Below are positions 1-10,855 of a stretch of DNA of 41,159 bases, piece after piece (positions within the stretch are counted from its first letter, which is position 1; the number at the start of each line of letters is the position of its first letter). Both the position numbers and the translations under genes were made by a program. The notes beneath the pieces were generated by a model, which worked only from the letters and a program-made list of their open reading frames with translations, had not been told where the DNA came from and made no database searches. Source of the stretch: an uncultured Pelagibacteraceae bacterium. Lineage in GTDB: Bacteria > Pseudomonadota > Alphaproteobacteria > Pelagibacterales > Pelagibacteraceae. The stretch is from NCBI GenBank assembly GCA_902587085.1, contig CACIJX010000004.1, positions 1 to 41,159 on the forward strand, written 5' to 3'.

Positions 1-1339
1 ATGTTTCCTTTTTTTTATTAAGAAAATCACTTGAAAGAATTTTTATTATTTTATTAGGAAAAATTTTTTTTAATTCTAAAAAAATTTTTTCTACACCTGG
101 TCCGTACATTTGAAATTCGCATTTTAAATTTTGTTTTTCGCATTTTTGTTTTATATTTGATTTGAAACCACAATGATGGCACATTGCTTTATTAATATGT
201 TTGTGGAATGTTAAAAAGATCGAACAATTTGGGCAAGAAAGTTTTTTTCCACAATTTTTACAAATCATAAAAGGGGCATAACCACGTCTGTTAAGAAAAA
301 AAAGAACTTGGTCTTTTTTTTCAAGATATTTTTCTACAAGATTTAAAGTTTTTGAGTCTATCCAAATATTTTTATTTTTTTTATTTGTACTTAATTTAAC
401 TATTTCTGTGTTTGGAAGAGAAAAGTCTTTGTACCTTTTCTCTAACTTAGTAAAGTTATATTTTTTATTTTTAACATTCTTATAGGTTTCTAGAGATGGA
501 ACAGATGTAGATAGTAAAATTGGTATATTTTCAATTGAAGCTCTATAGATTGCCATATCTCTTGCATTATATCTTATTCCTTCGTCTTGCTTATAGGAAG
601 AGTCGTGTTCTTCATCAACAACTATTAGTCCAAGATTTCTAAAAGGTAAAAACAATGATGATCTTGCACCTACAACTATTTTTATTTTCCCGTTCATGAT
701 ATTTTGCCACATTATTTTTCTATTTTTTTTTGTAATTTTTGAATGCCATATAGCAGGTTTAAATCCAAAATAGTTTTCAAACCTTAGGTTGAATTGACTC
801 GTTAAAAAAATCTCAGGTAACAGAACGAGTATTTGTTTTTTTTCTTTTATTTTTTTTTTTATTTTTTCAAAATAAACAATTGTTTTTCCAGATCCAGTAA
901 TACCTTGTAGTAAAGTTACATTAAATTTATCACCAAAACTTTCAATATCTTTAAGACATTTTATTTGTTCCTTGTTTAAATTAAATTTTATTTTATTTTT
1001 ACTTAAAATATCTTCATAAGAAATAATTTTATCTGAGTAGAATGATTTATCTCCTAAAAACATTTTTAAAACCATTCCTTTCGGCACAAGATTATAAAGT
1101 GAAAACCAATTTACAAACTTTATTATATTTTGATTAAAAGATACTGACTTTTTTTCTAAAATAGTTTTAATTTTAAATTTTCTATCTGTTTTTTCTTGTT
1201 TGTCCCAAATAACACCTATTTCTTCCTCTTTTCCAAAAGGAACTGTAACAATAGAACCAGGTTTTAATTTTCCATATTTTCCTGATAGATATGTATGAGG
1301 ATAATCAAAGATTCTTGGGATAAGAACTGGTACTTTCAT
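1..1339 (-). CDS. priA: Primosomal protein N' (PriA helicase), 3' end cut by window edge
   Basis: Superfamily 2 DNA helicase that restarts stalled replication forks by loading the replicative helicase through the PriA primosome. The ATG is at 1337-1339 and the frame stays open to base 2, giving about 446 residues; family members are roughly 650-730, so the C-terminal part lies outside the window. Visible: an N-terminal 3'-DNA-binding domain (residues 1-60, with FDYPH and VTVPFG), Walker A GITGSGKT near residue 146, a DEEHDSSYKQ Walker B box near 233, and CxxC zinc-binding pairs (CKNCGKK, CPNC, CHHCG) in the second half. It starts 16 bases after lpdA stops, so it is probably the last gene of the suc run. 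The motifs leave little doubt about the family. Confidence 0.95.
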   Translation of the reverse strand, partial: MKVPVLIPRIFDYPHTYLSGKYGKLKPGSIVTVPFGKEEEIGVIWDKQEKTDRKFKIKTILEKKSVSFNQNIIKFVNWFSLYNLVPKGMVLKMFLGDKSFYSDKIISYEDILSKNKIKFNLNKEQIKCLKDIESFGDKFNVTLLQGITGSGKTIVYFEKIKKKIKEKKQILVLLPEIFLTSQFNLRFENYFGFKPAIWHSKITKKNRKIMWQNIMNGKIKIVVGARSSLFLPFRNLGLIVVDEEHDSSYKQDEGIRYNARDMAIYRASIENIPILLSTSVPSLETYKNVKNKKYNFTKLEKRYKDFSLPNTEIVKLSTNKKNKNIWIDSKTLNLVEKYLEKKDQVLFFLNRRGYAPFMICKNCGKKLSCPNCSIFLTFHKHINKAMCHHCGFKSNIKQKCEKQNLKCEFQMYGPGVEKIFLELKKIFPNKIIKILSSDFLNKKKET

Positions 1340-1355
1340 TTAAAAATTATTTTTT

Positions 1356-2759
1356 CTAAAAATGAATAGGTCTTTTGTCAACTGCTAACGCAGCTTCCTT
1401 AATTGCTTCAGTATGCGTTGGATGGGCATGACAAGTGCGCGCTATATCCTCAGAACTTGCTCCAAACTCCATCGCTAAACCCATTTCAGCAATCATATCT
1501 CCACAATGAGGACCTATTATATGCACTCCTAAAACTTTATCAGTTTTTGAATCTGCAAGAATTTTTACAAATCCCTCTGATTCATTATTTACTTTTGCTC
1601 TCGAATTTGCAAGAAAAGGGAATTTTCCTATTTTATAACTAACATTTAATTTCTTTAACTCTTCCTCTGTTTTGCCAACTGTAGCTACCTCGGGCGATGT
1701 ATATATAACTCCAGGTATTACATCATAATTTACATGACCTGATTGGCCTGCCAATATTTCTGCAACTGCAATTCCTTCTTCTTCTGACTTATGCGCCAAC
1801 ATTGGACCTTTAATAACGTCTCCTATCGCATAGATATTATTAATAGAGGTTTGAAATTTTTTATTAACCTCTATTCTTCCTTTTTTATCTCTCTGAACAC
1901 CAATCTTTGATAAATTTAAACCTTCTGTGTAGGGCTTTCTCCCTATAGAAACCAAAACCTTGTCACAATCTATGTTCTCTTCTTTTTTGTTAGTATTGTT
2001 AGTAAAATTGACTTTTAATTTATTACCTAAAGCTTTTACATTAGTAACTTTATGATCTAATTTAAATTTTATTCCTTGTTTTGTTAAAATTTTTTGAAAC
2101 TCTTTTGATATCTCCCTGTCCATTCCTGGTATTATATGGTCCAGAAATTCAATAACTGTAACTTCGGAGCCTAATCTGGCCCATACAGAGCCCATTTCTA
2201 GTCCTATATATCCGCCACCAATTACAATTAATTTTTCAGGTACCTGTTCAAGGGAAAGTGCACCTGTAGATGAAATTATATTTTTTTCATCTATATTAAT
2301 GCCGGGTAATGAAACTGAGCAAGAACCTGTTGCAATTACAATATTTTTTGCTTTATAGGAAGTCTTTTTTCCCTCGTTATAAACTACAACGTCATTTTTT
2401 GAAAAAAGAACTCCTTTACCTTTAATATAAGAAACTTTATTTTTTTTAAACAAAAACTCTACGCCTTTTGTTAAAACTTGAACAGATTTACTTTTATTAG
2501 CCATCATTTTTTTTAAGTTTAATTTAATATTATCTGTTTCTATTCCTATGTTGCTAAAATTATTTTTTGCTTTTGAATACATTTCTGATGAATTCAGAAG
2601 ACTTTTCGAAGGTATACAGCCAATATTTAAGCAAGTTCCGCCAAGAGTTCCTCTTGACTCTATACATCCTGTTTTAAGACCTAATTGTGCAGCTCTAATG
2701 GCACAAACATAGCCACCAGGTCCACCACCTATAACTAAAAGATCAAAATTTTCTTGCAT
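1356..2759 (-). CDS. lpdA: Dihydrolipoyl dehydrogenase (E3)
   Basis: FAD-dependent flavoprotein that reoxidises dihydrolipoamide with NAD+, the shared E3 component of 2-oxoacid dehydrogenase complexes. 467 residues, full family length. Visible: FAD-binding GGGPGG at 11-16, redox disulfide C43/C48 in GGTCLNIGCIPSK, NAD-binding GGGYIGLE near 180, second FAD motif AIGDV near 310, and the catalytic C-terminal HPTHTE (H449, E451). It lies 4 bases after sucB stops and is co-directional with sucA and sucB, so it most likely serves the 2-oxoglutarate dehydrogenase complex. No other E1 or E2 genes are in view, so use by pyruvate dehydrogenase or the glycine cleavage system cannot be excluded. Confidence 0.97.
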   Translation of the reverse strand: MQENFDLLVIGGGPGGYVCAIRAAQLGLKTGCIESRGTLGGTCLNIGCIPSKSLLNSSEMYSKAKNNFSNIGIETDNIKLNLKKMMANKSKSVQVLTKGVEFLFKKNKVSYIKGKGVLFSKNDVVVYNEGKKTSYKAKNIVIATGSCSVSLPGINIDEKNIISSTGALSLEQVPEKLIVIGGGYIGLEMGSVWARLGSEVTVIEFLDHIIPGMDREISKEFQKILTKQGIKFKLDHKVTNVKALGNKLKVNFTNNTNKKEENIDCDKVLVSIGRKPYTEGLNLSKIGVQRDKKGRIEVNKKFQTSINNIYAIGDVIKGPMLAHKSEEEGIAVAEILAGQSGHVNYDVIPGVIYTSPEVATVGKTEEELKKLNVSYKIGKFPFLANSRAKVNNESEGFVKILADSKTDKVLGVHIIGPHCGDMIAEMGLAMEFGASSEDIARTCHAHPTHTEAIKEAALAVDKRPIHF

Positions 2760-2763
2760 GAAT

Positions 2764-4101
2764 TTAAACGTTTAGAAAAAGCCTTCTTGGTTCCTCTAAA
2801 GACTCTTTTACATTTTTTAAAAATGATACTGCTTCTTTACCGTCTATGATCCTATGGTCATAAGAGAGAGCTAAATACATCATTGGTTGAATTATGACTG
2901 AACCATTTACTGCAACAGGACGTTCAATAATATTATGCATCCCTAAAACACCTGACTGTGGAGGATTGAGTATTGGAGTGGAAAGCATTGAGCCATATAT
3001 GCCTCCATTTGTTATTGTAAATGTCCCACCTTGTAGATCATTAATTGTTATCTGTCCGTTTTTTGCTTTTTCACTCAAAGATAAAATATTTTTTTCAATA
3101 TCTGAAAAAGACATAACATCAGAGTCTCTTAAAACTGGCACTACAAGACCTTTATCAGTACCTACCGCAAAACTGATATTATAATAGTTTTTAAAAACAA
3201 TTTCTTCATTTTGTATCTCAGCATTAATTGCAGGATAATTTTTAAGAGCAACTATACAAGCTTTAACAAAAAATGACATGAAGCCTAATTTTACAGAATA
3301 TTTTTTTTGAAATTCTTGTTGATAATCTTTTCTTATATCGATTATATTTTTCATGTTTACTTCATTAAATGTTGTAAGCATCGCTGCATTATTTTGTGCT
3401 TCTTTGAGTCTTTTAGCTATAGTTAACCTTAATCTTGTCATTTTAATTCTTTCTTCAGGACCGTTAGTTTGTCTTTTCAAATCTGGTTGCGGTTTAACAC
3501 CCATAAGGTCAAGTAGATCACCTTTTAAAATAGTTCCGTGTTTTCCCGTTCCTTCTATTTGACTTAAATCAATATTTTTTTCTTGCGCAATTTTTCTAGC
3601 AGATGGGGAAACAGCTCTTGGGTCTTTTTTTATTTTTACTTTTTTTTCTTCTTTTAAAACAAGTGCTGGCTCTTCGTAAACTTCTTGTAAAATTAAAGGC
3701 TGAGAGCCATTGCTAGAGGATTTTTCATTTCCGTTAGTTTTTTTTGTTTCATAATTTTTATTTTCAACAAACTCTTTTTTTTCCTCAAAAAGTGAAATGG
3801 GTTTTTCTTTTTTTGGTGGTGGAGTATATTTTTTTTCTTTGTGTTCTGATATTTTTTTTGGATTATTCTCACTTACACTGCCTAATAATGCACCTACCTG
3901 AACGGTGTTGCCCTCTTGCACATCAATTTTCTCTAATATACCTGTTTTAGGTGAGGGAACTTCAACATTAACTTTATCTGTTTCAAGTTCAACAAGGGGC
4001 TCGTCCGAGTTCACCTCCTGACCAACAGTTTTTAGCCATTTAGAGACTGTTGCTTCTGTTACTGATTCCCCTAATGCCGGTACTAATATTTTTTCTGCCA
4101 T
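2764..4101 (-). CDS. sucB: Dihydrolipoyllysine-residue succinyltransferase (E2 of 2-oxoglutarate dehydrogenase)
   Basis: E2 core of the 2-oxoglutarate dehydrogenase complex; transfers the succinyl group from lipoate to CoA. 445 residues. Domains in order: one lipoyl domain (about 1-77) with lipoylated K43 in [11 protein letters not shown]; a long charged linker rich in K, E, P and N (about 80-160); a peripheral subunit-binding domain (about 162-196, VSPSARKIA ... [12 protein letters not shown]); and the catalytic acyltransferase domain (about 217-445) ending in YDHRIIDG with H416 and D420. The single lipoyl domain plus adjacency to sucA make succinyl rather than acetyl transfer the right call. 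Its ATG follows the sucA stop with no gap (TAAATG), suggesting translational coupling. Confidence 0.97.
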   Translation of the reverse strand: MAEKILVPALGESVTEATVSKWLKTVGQEVNSDEPLVELETDKVNVEVPSPKTGILEKIDVQEGNTVQVGALLGSVSENNPKKISEHKEKKYTPPPKKEKPISLFEEKKEFVENKNYETKKTNGNEKSSSNGSQPLILQEVYEEPALVLKEEKKVKIKKDPRAVSPSARKIAQEKNIDLSQIEGTGKHGTILKGDLLDLMGVKPQPDLKRQTNGPEERIKMTRLRLTIAKRLKEAQNNAAMLTTFNEVNMKNIIDIRKDYQQEFQKKYSVKLGFMSFFVKACIVALKNYPAINAEIQNEEIVFKNYYNISFAVGTDKGLVVPVLRDSDVMSFSDIEKNILSLSEKAKNGQITINDLQGGTFTITNGGIYGSMLSTPILNPPQSGVLGMHNIIERPVAVNGSVIIQPMMYLALSYDHRIIDGKEAVSFLKNVKESLEEPRRLFLNV

Positions 4102-6999
4102 TTAATTACTTGTTACCTTTTCTAATATTTCTTTTTGTTCTGCAAGATGTTTATTAAGGTTACCTGTGGCTGGTGATGCAGCTGCATTTCGGCCTACATA
4201 TTTAACCTTTTCGCCTTTTACTCGAATGATTTCCAAAGTTCTATCAATATAATGTCGCGCTGTATTCCATGCTCCCATATTCATAGGCTCTTCTTGGCAC
4301 CAGAAAAATTCTGCGTTTTCATATCTTTTCAGTTGTTTTCCAAGCTGTTTGACTGGAAAAGGGTATAATTGTTCAATTCTTATAAAAACAGTTTTATCTT
4401 CCTTGTTTTTTTCACGTGCCTCAATAAGATCAAAGTAAATTTTTCCAGAGCACATTACTACTTTTTTTATTTTTTTGTCTTTTTTTAATTCAATTAAGTT
4501 ACTACCATTTAAATAAGCGTGATCTTCTAAAATTCTATGAAAAGAATTTTTTTTCGTAAAGTCTTCAAGATTTGAAATACATCTTTTATGCCTCAATAAG
4601 GATTTTGGAGTCAACACTATCAAAGGTTTTCTAAAACCTCTATGCATCTGCCTTCTTAGAACATGAAAGTAATTTGCTGGAGTTGTACAATTTACTACTT
4701 GTAAATTGTCCTGAGAACAAAGTTGTAAAAATCTTTCCAATCTTGCGGAAGAATGTTCGGGTCCCTGTCCTTCATAACCATGAGGCAATAGCATTACTAG
4801 ACCGCTTGCTCTTGACCATTTAGATTCTCCAGAAGCTATAAATTGATCAATTACAACTTGAGCACCATTTGCAAAATCACCAAATTGTGCCTCCCATAAA
4901 ACTAATGTTTCAGGCTCTGAAAGAGAGTAACCAAATTCAAATCCAAGAACTCCTAATTCAGATAAAAGGCTGTCTATTACTTCAAAATTTTTTTGTTTTT
5001 TTGATAAATTATGTAATGGAATGTATCTATCGTGATTATCTTGGTTCCTTAAAACTGAATGTCTTTGACTAAAAGTTCCTCTGCCAGAGTCCTGTCCTGA
5101 TAATCTGACAGAAAATCCCTCTTCTAAAAGGGTACCAAAAGCTAATGTCTCAGCTGTTGACCAATCAATTGGTTTATTTTCAGTGAACATTTTCCTTTTA
5201 AGATCAAATATTTTAGCCAAGGTTTTGTGAACACTAAACTCTTTGGGTATATGAGTAATTTTTTTTCCTATAGATATTAATTCCTTTTTTTCAACGCCTG
5301 TAACTCCTCTTCTGTCTTGTCCTATTTCAGGTTTAAATCTTGACCAAACCCCATCAAACCATTTCATTTTGATTTTGTAATCTTTGGCGCCTGAAAACTC
5401 TCTATCTAAAAAATTCCTGAACTCTTTAATTTTTGAGTCAATGTATGTCTCTGAAATCAAACCATCTTTTAAAAGTTTTTTACCATAAATTTTAAGAGTT
5501 GTAGGATGTGACTTGATTTTCTTATACATTAATGGTTGGGTAAAAGATGGTTCATCCCCCTCGTTATGTCCAAACCTTCTATAACAAACCATGTCAATCA
5601 CAACATCCCTATTAAATTTTTGTCTAAATTCAGTTGCAATTTTAGCGCAGTGAACTACTGCTTCTGGGTCGTCAGCGTTTACATGAAAAATCGGTGCCTG
5701 AACCATTTTAGCTAAATCAGAAGGATATGGGGAAGATCTCGCAAATCTTGGCGCTGTTGTAAAACCGATTTGATTATTTACAATAATATGAATGGTGCCT
5801 CCAATATTATGACCTGGTAAACCAGACATTGCAAAACACTCAGCAACTACGCCTTGTCCAGCAAAAGCTGCGTCACCATGAATTAATACTGGAACAACTT
5901 TTTTTCTATTTTTATCTTTATGAAAAAATTGTTTAGCTCTAACCTGACCTAAAACAACTGGGTTAACGGCCTCTAAATGTGAAGGATTATCTGTCAAACT
6001 AATGTGAACTAAATTGCCATCGAACTCCCTATTGGCAGATGCTCCTAAATGGTATTTCACATCTCCTTCAAAATCTTTTTTTGAATTAATACGTTCACCA
6101 AAAAATTCTTTGAAAATTGCCTTAAATGGCTTCTGCATCATATTTCCTAAAACGTTAAGCCTACCTCGGTGGGACATACCAATTTTGACCTCTTTAACAC
6201 CTAGGTGTCCCCCTCTTTTAATAATTTGCTCTAAAGCTGGAATTAACGACTCGCCACCGTCCAAACCAAATCTCTTTGTTCCAACAAATTTAACATGAAG
6301 GAATTTTTCAAAACCTTCGGCTTCCACTAATTTGTTGAGAATAGCTTTTTTACCATTTTCTGTAAAATTGATACCTTTCTCTTTGCCCTCTATTCTATCT
6401 CTAATCCAATTTTTTTCGTCTGGATCACTCATATGCATATATTCATATCCAATTTTTTGACAATAAGTTTTTTTTGCTGTTTCAATAACCTCTTGTAGAG
6501 TTGCTGTCTGCAAACCCATTACTCCGTCTAAAAATATTTTTTTATTTAAGTCTTTTCCTGAAAAGCCATAAGTCTCCTGTTTTAATTCAGGATGTTCATC
6601 ACTTTTTTGAAGGTTCAATGGATCTAAATTTGAAATTAAATGACCTCTTATTCTATATGCCCTTAGAAGCATGTTGGCTCTTATAGAATCTTTTGCTGCA
6701 TATAATATATCTTGATTGTCTGATTTAACATCTTGATTTCCATTTTGTTTATTAACATTTTTAAGATTTTCGTAATTATTAACTTTAATTTTTTTCTTGG
6801 GAGACCAACTTGGCCCGTTTGCATTTTTTAAAATTTTTTCTTTATCGTCATTAAGGCCCTCAAAAAATTTCCTCCATTCTTCAGAAAGCTTTTCAGGATT
6901 TTTAAGATATTCTGCATATAATGTTTCAACAAATTCAGAGCTGTTGTTACCTAAAAATGAGGTTTTTTCGAAAATATTATTATTCTTATTAGTAGACAT
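4102..6999 (-). CDS. sucA: 2-oxoglutarate dehydrogenase E1 component
   Basis: Thiamine diphosphate-dependent decarboxylase that starts oxidation of 2-oxoglutarate to succinyl-CoA in the TCA cycle. 965 residues, normal for the family (about 930-990). Visible: N-terminal E2-interacting segment (FLGNNSSEFVETLYAEY, YLKNPEKLSEEWRKFF), the RIRGHLISNLDPL region near 120, active-site stretch GMSHRGRLNVLGN, the ThDP/Mg segment HGDAAFAGQGVVAE, and C-terminal transketolase-like sequence GYEGQGPEHSSARLERFLQL. The start at 6999 gives the expected N-terminus. The 36-base gap to sucD is one of the larger spacings in this run and could hold an internal promoter, but no clear -35/-10 pair is visible. Confidence 0.98.
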   Translation of the reverse strand: MSTNKNNNIFEKTSFLGNNSSEFVETLYAEYLKNPEKLSEEWRKFFEGLNDDKEKILKNANGPSWSPKKKIKVNNYENLKNVNKQNGNQDVKSDNQDILYAAKDSIRANMLLRAYRIRGHLISNLDPLNLQKSDEHPELKQETYGFSGKDLNKKIFLDGVMGLQTATLQEVIETAKKTYCQKIGYEYMHMSDPDEKNWIRDRIEGKEKGINFTENGKKAILNKLVEAEGFEKFLHVKFVGTKRFGLDGGESLIPALEQIIKRGGHLGVKEVKIGMSHRGRLNVLGNMMQKPFKAIFKEFFGERINSKKDFEGDVKYHLGASANREFDGNLVHISLTDNPSHLEAVNPVVLGQVRAKQFFHKDKNRKKVVPVLIHGDAAFAGQGVVAECFAMSGLPGHNIGGTIHIIVNNQIGFTTAPRFARSSPYPSDLAKMVQAPIFHVNADDPEAVVHCAKIATEFRQKFNRDVVIDMVCYRRFGHNEGDEPSFTQPLMYKKIKSHPTTLKIYGKKLLKDGLISETYIDSKIKEFRNFLDREFSGAKDYKIKMKWFDGVWSRFKPEIGQDRRGVTGVEKKELISIGKKITHIPKEFSVHKTLAKIFDLKRKMFTENKPIDWSTAETLAFGTLLEEGFSVRLSGQDSGRGTFSQRHSVLRNQDNHDRYIPLHNLSKKQKNFEVIDSLLSELGVLGFEFGYSLSEPETLVLWEAQFGDFANGAQVVIDQFIASGESKWSRASGLVMLLPHGYEGQGPEHSSARLERFLQLCSQDNLQVVNCTTPANYFHVLRRQMHRGFRKPLIVLTPKSLLRHKRCISNLEDFTKKNSFHRILEDHAYLNGSNLIELKKDKKIKKVVMCSGKIYFDLIEAREKNKEDKTVFIRIEQLYPFPVKQLGKQLKRYENAEFFWCQEEPMNMGAWNTARHYIDRTLEIIRVKGEKVKYVGRNAAASPATGNLNKHLAEQKEILEKVTSN

Positions 7000-7035
7000 T
7001 ATTTTTTTAACTATAATAACATAAAAATTGATTTT

Positions 7036-7911
7036 TTAACTTTTAAGTTTATTTAAGAGTGTTTTTCCAATATCTGCGGGTGATTTTGATATTGTAATTC
7101 CTGCAGATTTCATCATTTCTATTTTTTCTTCAGCTCCGCCTTTGCCCCCAGATATAATTGCGCCAGCATGTCCCATCCTCCTACCTGGAGGTGCGGTAAG
7201 CCCAGCAACAAAACCCACTATGGGTTTTTTTATTTTAGATCTTTTTAAAAATTCAGCCGCTTCTTCCTCAGCTAAACCTCCGATTTCACCGATCATAACT
7301 ATAGAGTGTGTATTTTCATCTTTTAAAAACATATCTAGACAATCAATAAAATTTGTTCCATTGATAGGATCACCTCCAATACCGATACATGTTGATTGTC
7401 CAAGACCGCTCTGAGAGGTTTGAGCAACTGCCTCGTATGTGAGCGTACCTGATCTTGACACAATTCCAACAGTACCCTTTTTGTGTATGTTGCCAGGCAT
7501 TATCCCTATCTTGCATTCATCTGGAGTTATTATGCCGGGACAATTTGGTCCTATTAGCCTGGTTTTTCCTTTAACTATTTGTTGTTTAACCTTTAACATA
7601 TCTAACACAGGAATTCCCTCTGTTATGCAAACAATAAGATCTAAATTTGCGTTAATTCCTTCTAAGATTGCATCTGCTGCAAATTTTGGGGGCACATATA
7701 TCATTGAAGCATTTGCTCCTGTCTTTTCTTTTGCATCAATAACGGTATTAAAAACTGGCAAACCTAAATGTTTTTGACCTCCTTTTTTTGGAGTTACTCC
7801 GCCAACTAGTTGAGTTCCATATTCTATCGCCTTTTCAGAGTGAAAAGTTCCATGTGTTCCAGTAAATCCTTGGCATATAACTTTGGTATTTTTATTTACT
7901 AAGATTGACAT
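7036..7911 (-). CDS. sucD: Succinyl-CoA synthetase (ADP-forming) alpha subunit
   Basis: Alpha subunit of succinyl-CoA ligase, the substrate-level phosphorylation step of the TCA cycle. 291 residues, full length. Visible: N-terminal CoA-binding Rossmann fold with [15 protein letters not shown] at 15-29 and GGVTPKKGG at 37-45; [10 protein letters not shown] at 121-130; the phosphorylated histidine H248 in [10 protein letters not shown]. It overlaps sucC by one base (TAATG), a classic translational coupling that favours equal subunit amounts. Confidence 0.98.
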   Translation of the reverse strand: MSILVNKNTKVICQGFTGTHGTFHSEKAIEYGTQLVGGVTPKKGGQKHLGLPVFNTVIDAKEKTGANASMIYVPPKFAADAILEGINANLDLIVCITEGIPVLDMLKVKQQIVKGKTRLIGPNCPGIITPDECKIGIMPGNIHKKGTVGIVSRSGTLTYEAVAQTSQSGLGQSTCIGIGGDPINGTNFIDCLDMFLKDENTHSIVMIGEIGGLAEEEAAEFLKRSKIKKPIVGFVAGLTAPPGRRMGHAGAIISGGKGGAEEKIEMMKSAGITISKSPADIGKTLLNKLKS

Positions 7912-9074
7912 TATTTTATTGCACTTACAATTTTTTTTGCCGCATCATTTAAATTAGATGCTGACAAAATTTTGAGTCCTGAGTCATCTAAAATTTTCTT
8001 ACCTTCTTCAAAATTGGTACCTGCTAGTCTAACGACTAAAGGTATATTTATATTAATTTCTCGAGCAGCCTCTATAACACCTTGGGCAAGAATATCGCAA
8101 CGCATAATTCCACCAAAAATATTAATCAATATTCCTTTTACTTTTTTATCTGATAAGATTAATTTAAATGCTGCAGATACTTGTTCTTTTGTTGCTCCTC
8201 CTCCAACATCTAGAAAATTTGCAGGCTCTTTGCCATATAGTTTAATTATATCCATAGTTGCCATTGCTAAACCTGCTCCATTTACCATGCATCCAATATT
8301 TCCATTTAACTTTATGTATGCTAAATCATGTTTACTGGCTTCGATTTCTACTGGATCTTCTTCATTTAAATCTCTCAATTTTAAAATTTCAGGTCTTCTA
8401 AATATTGCATTATCATCAAAATTCATCTTTGCATCCAAGCAAATAATTTTTTTTTCTTTAGTAATAATTAAAGGATTGATCTCAATTAAACTTGCATCTC
8501 TCTCTAGAATTATTTTATACAAAGAAATTATAAGTGCTTTGGCCTCTTTTTTTTGTAATTCGTCAAATTCAAATACCGAGATTATTTCTTCAATTTCTTT
8601 TTCGTTTGGACCCTTCTCATTAAATTCTATTTTTTTTGTTTTAATCTTTTTCGGAGTTTCTGCTGCCACTTTTTCTATATCCACTCCTCCTTCAGTGCTG
8701 CTAATAAATGCGATTTTTGAGGTCTCTCTATCTACAAGACAAGAAAGATAAAATTCTTTAGAAATATCCGAGGCTTCCTCTATATAAAGTCTTTTAACTA
8801 TTTTTCCCTCTGGACCTGTTTGATGAGTAATAAGTTTTTTTCCCATCATTTTTTTTGCCTCAAGCTCTAATTCGGAAATGCTTTTTACCAGCTTAACTCC
8901 ACCAGCCTTACCTCTTCCGCCTGCATGAATTTGGGCTTTTAAAACAAATTTTTCACTTTTTAACTTAGAAATTTTTTCTTTAATATTATCGGTTGAGAAT
9001 ATTACAGTGCCATTTGAGACTGGAGCTCCAAATTCTTTTAAAATTTCTTTGGCTTGATGTTCGTGTATATTCAT
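7911..9074 (-). CDS. sucC: Succinyl-CoA synthetase beta subunit
   Basis: Beta subunit of succinyl-CoA ligase; an ATP-grasp domain binds nucleotide and Mg2+ and a C-terminal ligase-CoA domain completes the dimer. 387 residues. Visible: [12 protein letters not shown] start typical of the family, [18 protein letters not shown] near 45-62 (nucleotide binding), [12 protein letters not shown] near 190-200 (Mg2+ binding), [14 protein letters not shown] near 265, FLDVGGGA near 288 and [16 protein letters not shown] near 318. It is the first gene of the minus-strand suc run. The 129-base region upstream is shared with a divergent glycosyltransferase gene and must hold its promoter. Confidence 0.98.
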   Translation of the reverse strand: MNIHEHQAKEILKEFGAPVSNGTVIFSTDNIKEKISKLKSEKFVLKAQIHAGGRGKAGGVKLVKSISELELEAKKMMGKKLITHQTGPEGKIVKRLYIEEASDISKEFYLSCLVDRETSKIAFISSTEGGVDIEKVAAETPKKIKTKKIEFNEKGPNEKEIEEIISVFEFDELQKKEAKALIISLYKIILERDASLIEINPLIITKEKKIICLDAKMNFDDNAIFRRPEILKLRDLNEEDPVEIEASKHDLAYIKLNGNIGCMVNGAGLAMATMDIIKLYGKEPANFLDVGGGATKEQVSAAFKLILSDKKVKGILINIFGGIMRCDILAQGVIEAAREININIPLVVRLAGTNFEEGKKILDDSGLKILSASNLNDAAKKIVSAIK

Positions 9075-9203
9075 TTGAATAATCTATATATATATAAAAA
9101 GGTTCATAAATACAGCAATAAATTAATAAAAAATTCGATTCTTAAAATTGTCTTAATCTTTACTAATATATAAATTAATCATATTAAAATTTAAACTTGT
9201 GCG
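9075..9203. promoter_or_regulatory. Divergent intergenic region between sucC and the GT39-like gene
   Basis: 129 bases of very AT-rich DNA between two genes that point away from each other. On the minus strand, TTGCTG (9113-9118) is followed 17-18 bases later by ATATAT/TATATA near 9089-9095, a plausible promoter placing the start within about 10 bases of the sucC ATG. On the plus strand, TTGTCT (9148-9153) is followed by TATAAATT near 9169-9176, a plausible promoter for the glycosyltransferase. In DNA this AT-rich, such matches arise easily by chance. No hairpin or long repeat is visible here. Confidence 0.3.
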
Positions 9204-10853
9204 ATGAGTCTTTTAAAACAAAATTCGAGTAAAGTTATTATATTAATTATTTTTTCAGGATTATTTCTTGTCGGAATAAATACTTATCAAGACTATGGGA
9301 TTTCTGTAGATGAAAAATTTCAAAGATCAAATGGCTTTTTTTGGCTAGATTATTTATTGAGTTACACCAATTTAAATGATTTAAAAAATTTAGTATCACA
9401 AAAACTAATTGATATAGAAGATTTTACTCTTGCTGATGTTAGTAAGTTTAAAATTTATGGTATTCTTTTTGATCTACCTGCAGCCTTATTGGAAGTTTTA
9501 TTAAAGTTAGAGGATACAAAAGATATATATAATTTAAGACATCTTTTAAATTTTCTTTATTTTTTTGTTGGATCAATTTTTTTTTATAAGATTTTAATAA
9601 ATAGATTTAACAGTTTTATTAGTTTGATTGGTACATTATTTTTTCTGTCGTCTCCAAGGATATATGGAGAAAGTTTTTATAATTCCAAGGATATTATTTT
9701 TCTTAGTTTTTTGTGTATTGCAATCTTTTATTGCTTTCAGTTTTTAAAGAAGAAAGGTGTATATAATTTAATTTTATTTTCATTTTTTACTGCAGCGTGC
9801 ATACAGACTAGGGTAATAGGGATTTTTTTACCCTTTTCATTTTTAATTTTTTACATATTCGCTATTATTTCCGATAAAAAAGAAATTACTTTCATTTCAA
9901 AATATCTATTTTACTTCGGAATGACTTTTTTATTTTTGTTTCTATTTTGGCCATATTTGTGGGGAAATCCTGTACAAAATTTATTAAACATTTTTTCTAA
10001 TTTATCCTCTTTAACTCCTGATATTAAAATTTTTTTTAATGGTAAGTTTATTGATGCAAGTTATATGCCTTATGAATATTTACCAACGTGGATGATTATT
10101 TCTTCTCCGATCATTAATTCGATATTATTTATTTCTGGTTCAATTTTATTATTTTCTAGACTATTTAAAAGACTAATTACTTTTGAAAATCTTAAATACA
10201 ATAAATTTGATTTATGGAGAAGCGTAAGTGAACAGAAAGATCTTTTTATTTTAATTAATTTTTATTTAATATTATTAATATTAATTTCATTTAACATTAC
10301 TTTAATTAATTCTTGGAGGTACGTATTTTTTTTACATATCTTTGTAATATATATTTCAACATTTTTTATTCATTATTTATTTACTAAATTTAAAGACAAA
10401 AAAAAGATTTTTGGTTTTAAATTTTTATTAATTTCATTTATTTTTTTAAATCTTTATAAAATTAATTCCTACCACCCTTTTCAAGGTCTTTACTTTAATT
10501 CATTGCTGTCTTCAAAATACAAAAATAATTTTGAAATTGATCATAGCTCTATATCAGGTAAAGATGCTTTGAACTGGATTGTTAATAATGAAGATAGTGA
10601 TAAAAAAATTAAAATTGGAACTGCATCTTGGTCTCCTTTGTATAGAAATATAGATGGTTTAGAAAAAGAGAAACGAGAACTTATCAATTTTGTCGGTCAG
10701 AATTACAGCGACGCAAAATATATATATACCAATAATATTTCTGAAGTTGATAAAACCAAAGATAAAAAATATGATATTCCAAAAGATTTTAAACAGATTT
10801 ATAGTTTTATGATAGATGACCTTGTTATATATGAAATATATAAAAGAAAGTAA
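9204..10853 (+). CDS. GT39/GT-C-like integral membrane glycosyltransferase
   Basis: 549 residues, mostly hydrophobic with around ten or more predicted membrane segments. After the first membrane helix (about 11-27) comes YGISVDEKFQRSNG with acidic D36/E37, the position of the catalytic/metal acidic residues in the first periplasmic loop of GT-C enzymes such as protein mannosyltransferases and ArnT. The stretch SSPRIYGESFYNSKDIIFLS near 148-167 is the recurring 'SPR...FYNPKD' signature of bacterial GT39-like proteins. Such enzymes move a sugar from a polyprenyl-phosphate donor to an acceptor outside the inner membrane; donor and acceptor cannot be read from sequence. It heads a three-gene plus-strand set and is followed after 2 bases by a small membrane protein. 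Confidence 0.75.
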   Translation: MSLLKQNSSKVIILIIFSGLFLVGINTYQDYGISVDEKFQRSNGFFWLDYLLSYTNLNDLKNLVSQKLIDIEDFTLADVSKFKIYGILFDLPAALLEVLLKLEDTKDIYNLRHLLNFLYFFVGSIFFYKILINRFNSFISLIGTLFFLSSPRIYGESFYNSKDIIFLSFLCIAIFYCFQFLKKKGVYNLILFSFFTAACIQTRVIGIFLPFSFLIFYIFAIISDKKEITFISKYLFYFGMTFLFLFLFWPYLWGNPVQNLLNIFSNLSSLTPDIKIFFNGKFIDASYMPYEYLPTWMIISSPIINSILFISGSILLFSRLFKRLITFENLKYNKFDLWRSVSEQKDLFILINFYLILLILISFNITLINSWRYVFFLHIFVIYISTFFIHYLFTKFKDKKKIFGFKFLLISFIFLNLYKINSYHPFQGLYFNSLLSSKYKNNFEIDHSSISGKDALNWIVNNEDSDKKIKIGTASWSPLYRNIDGLEKEKRELINFVGQNYSDAKYIYTNNISEVDKTKDKKYDIPKDFKQIYSFMIDDLVIYEIYKRK

Positions 10854-10855
10854 AA

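Noticed and set aside
7972-8751. Open frame of 259 residues on the plus strand, antisense to sucC
   Set aside because: It is a shadow of the sucC coding bias: Ser/Ile/Phe-rich, no recognisable domain, and the opposite strand encodes an intact conserved protein.
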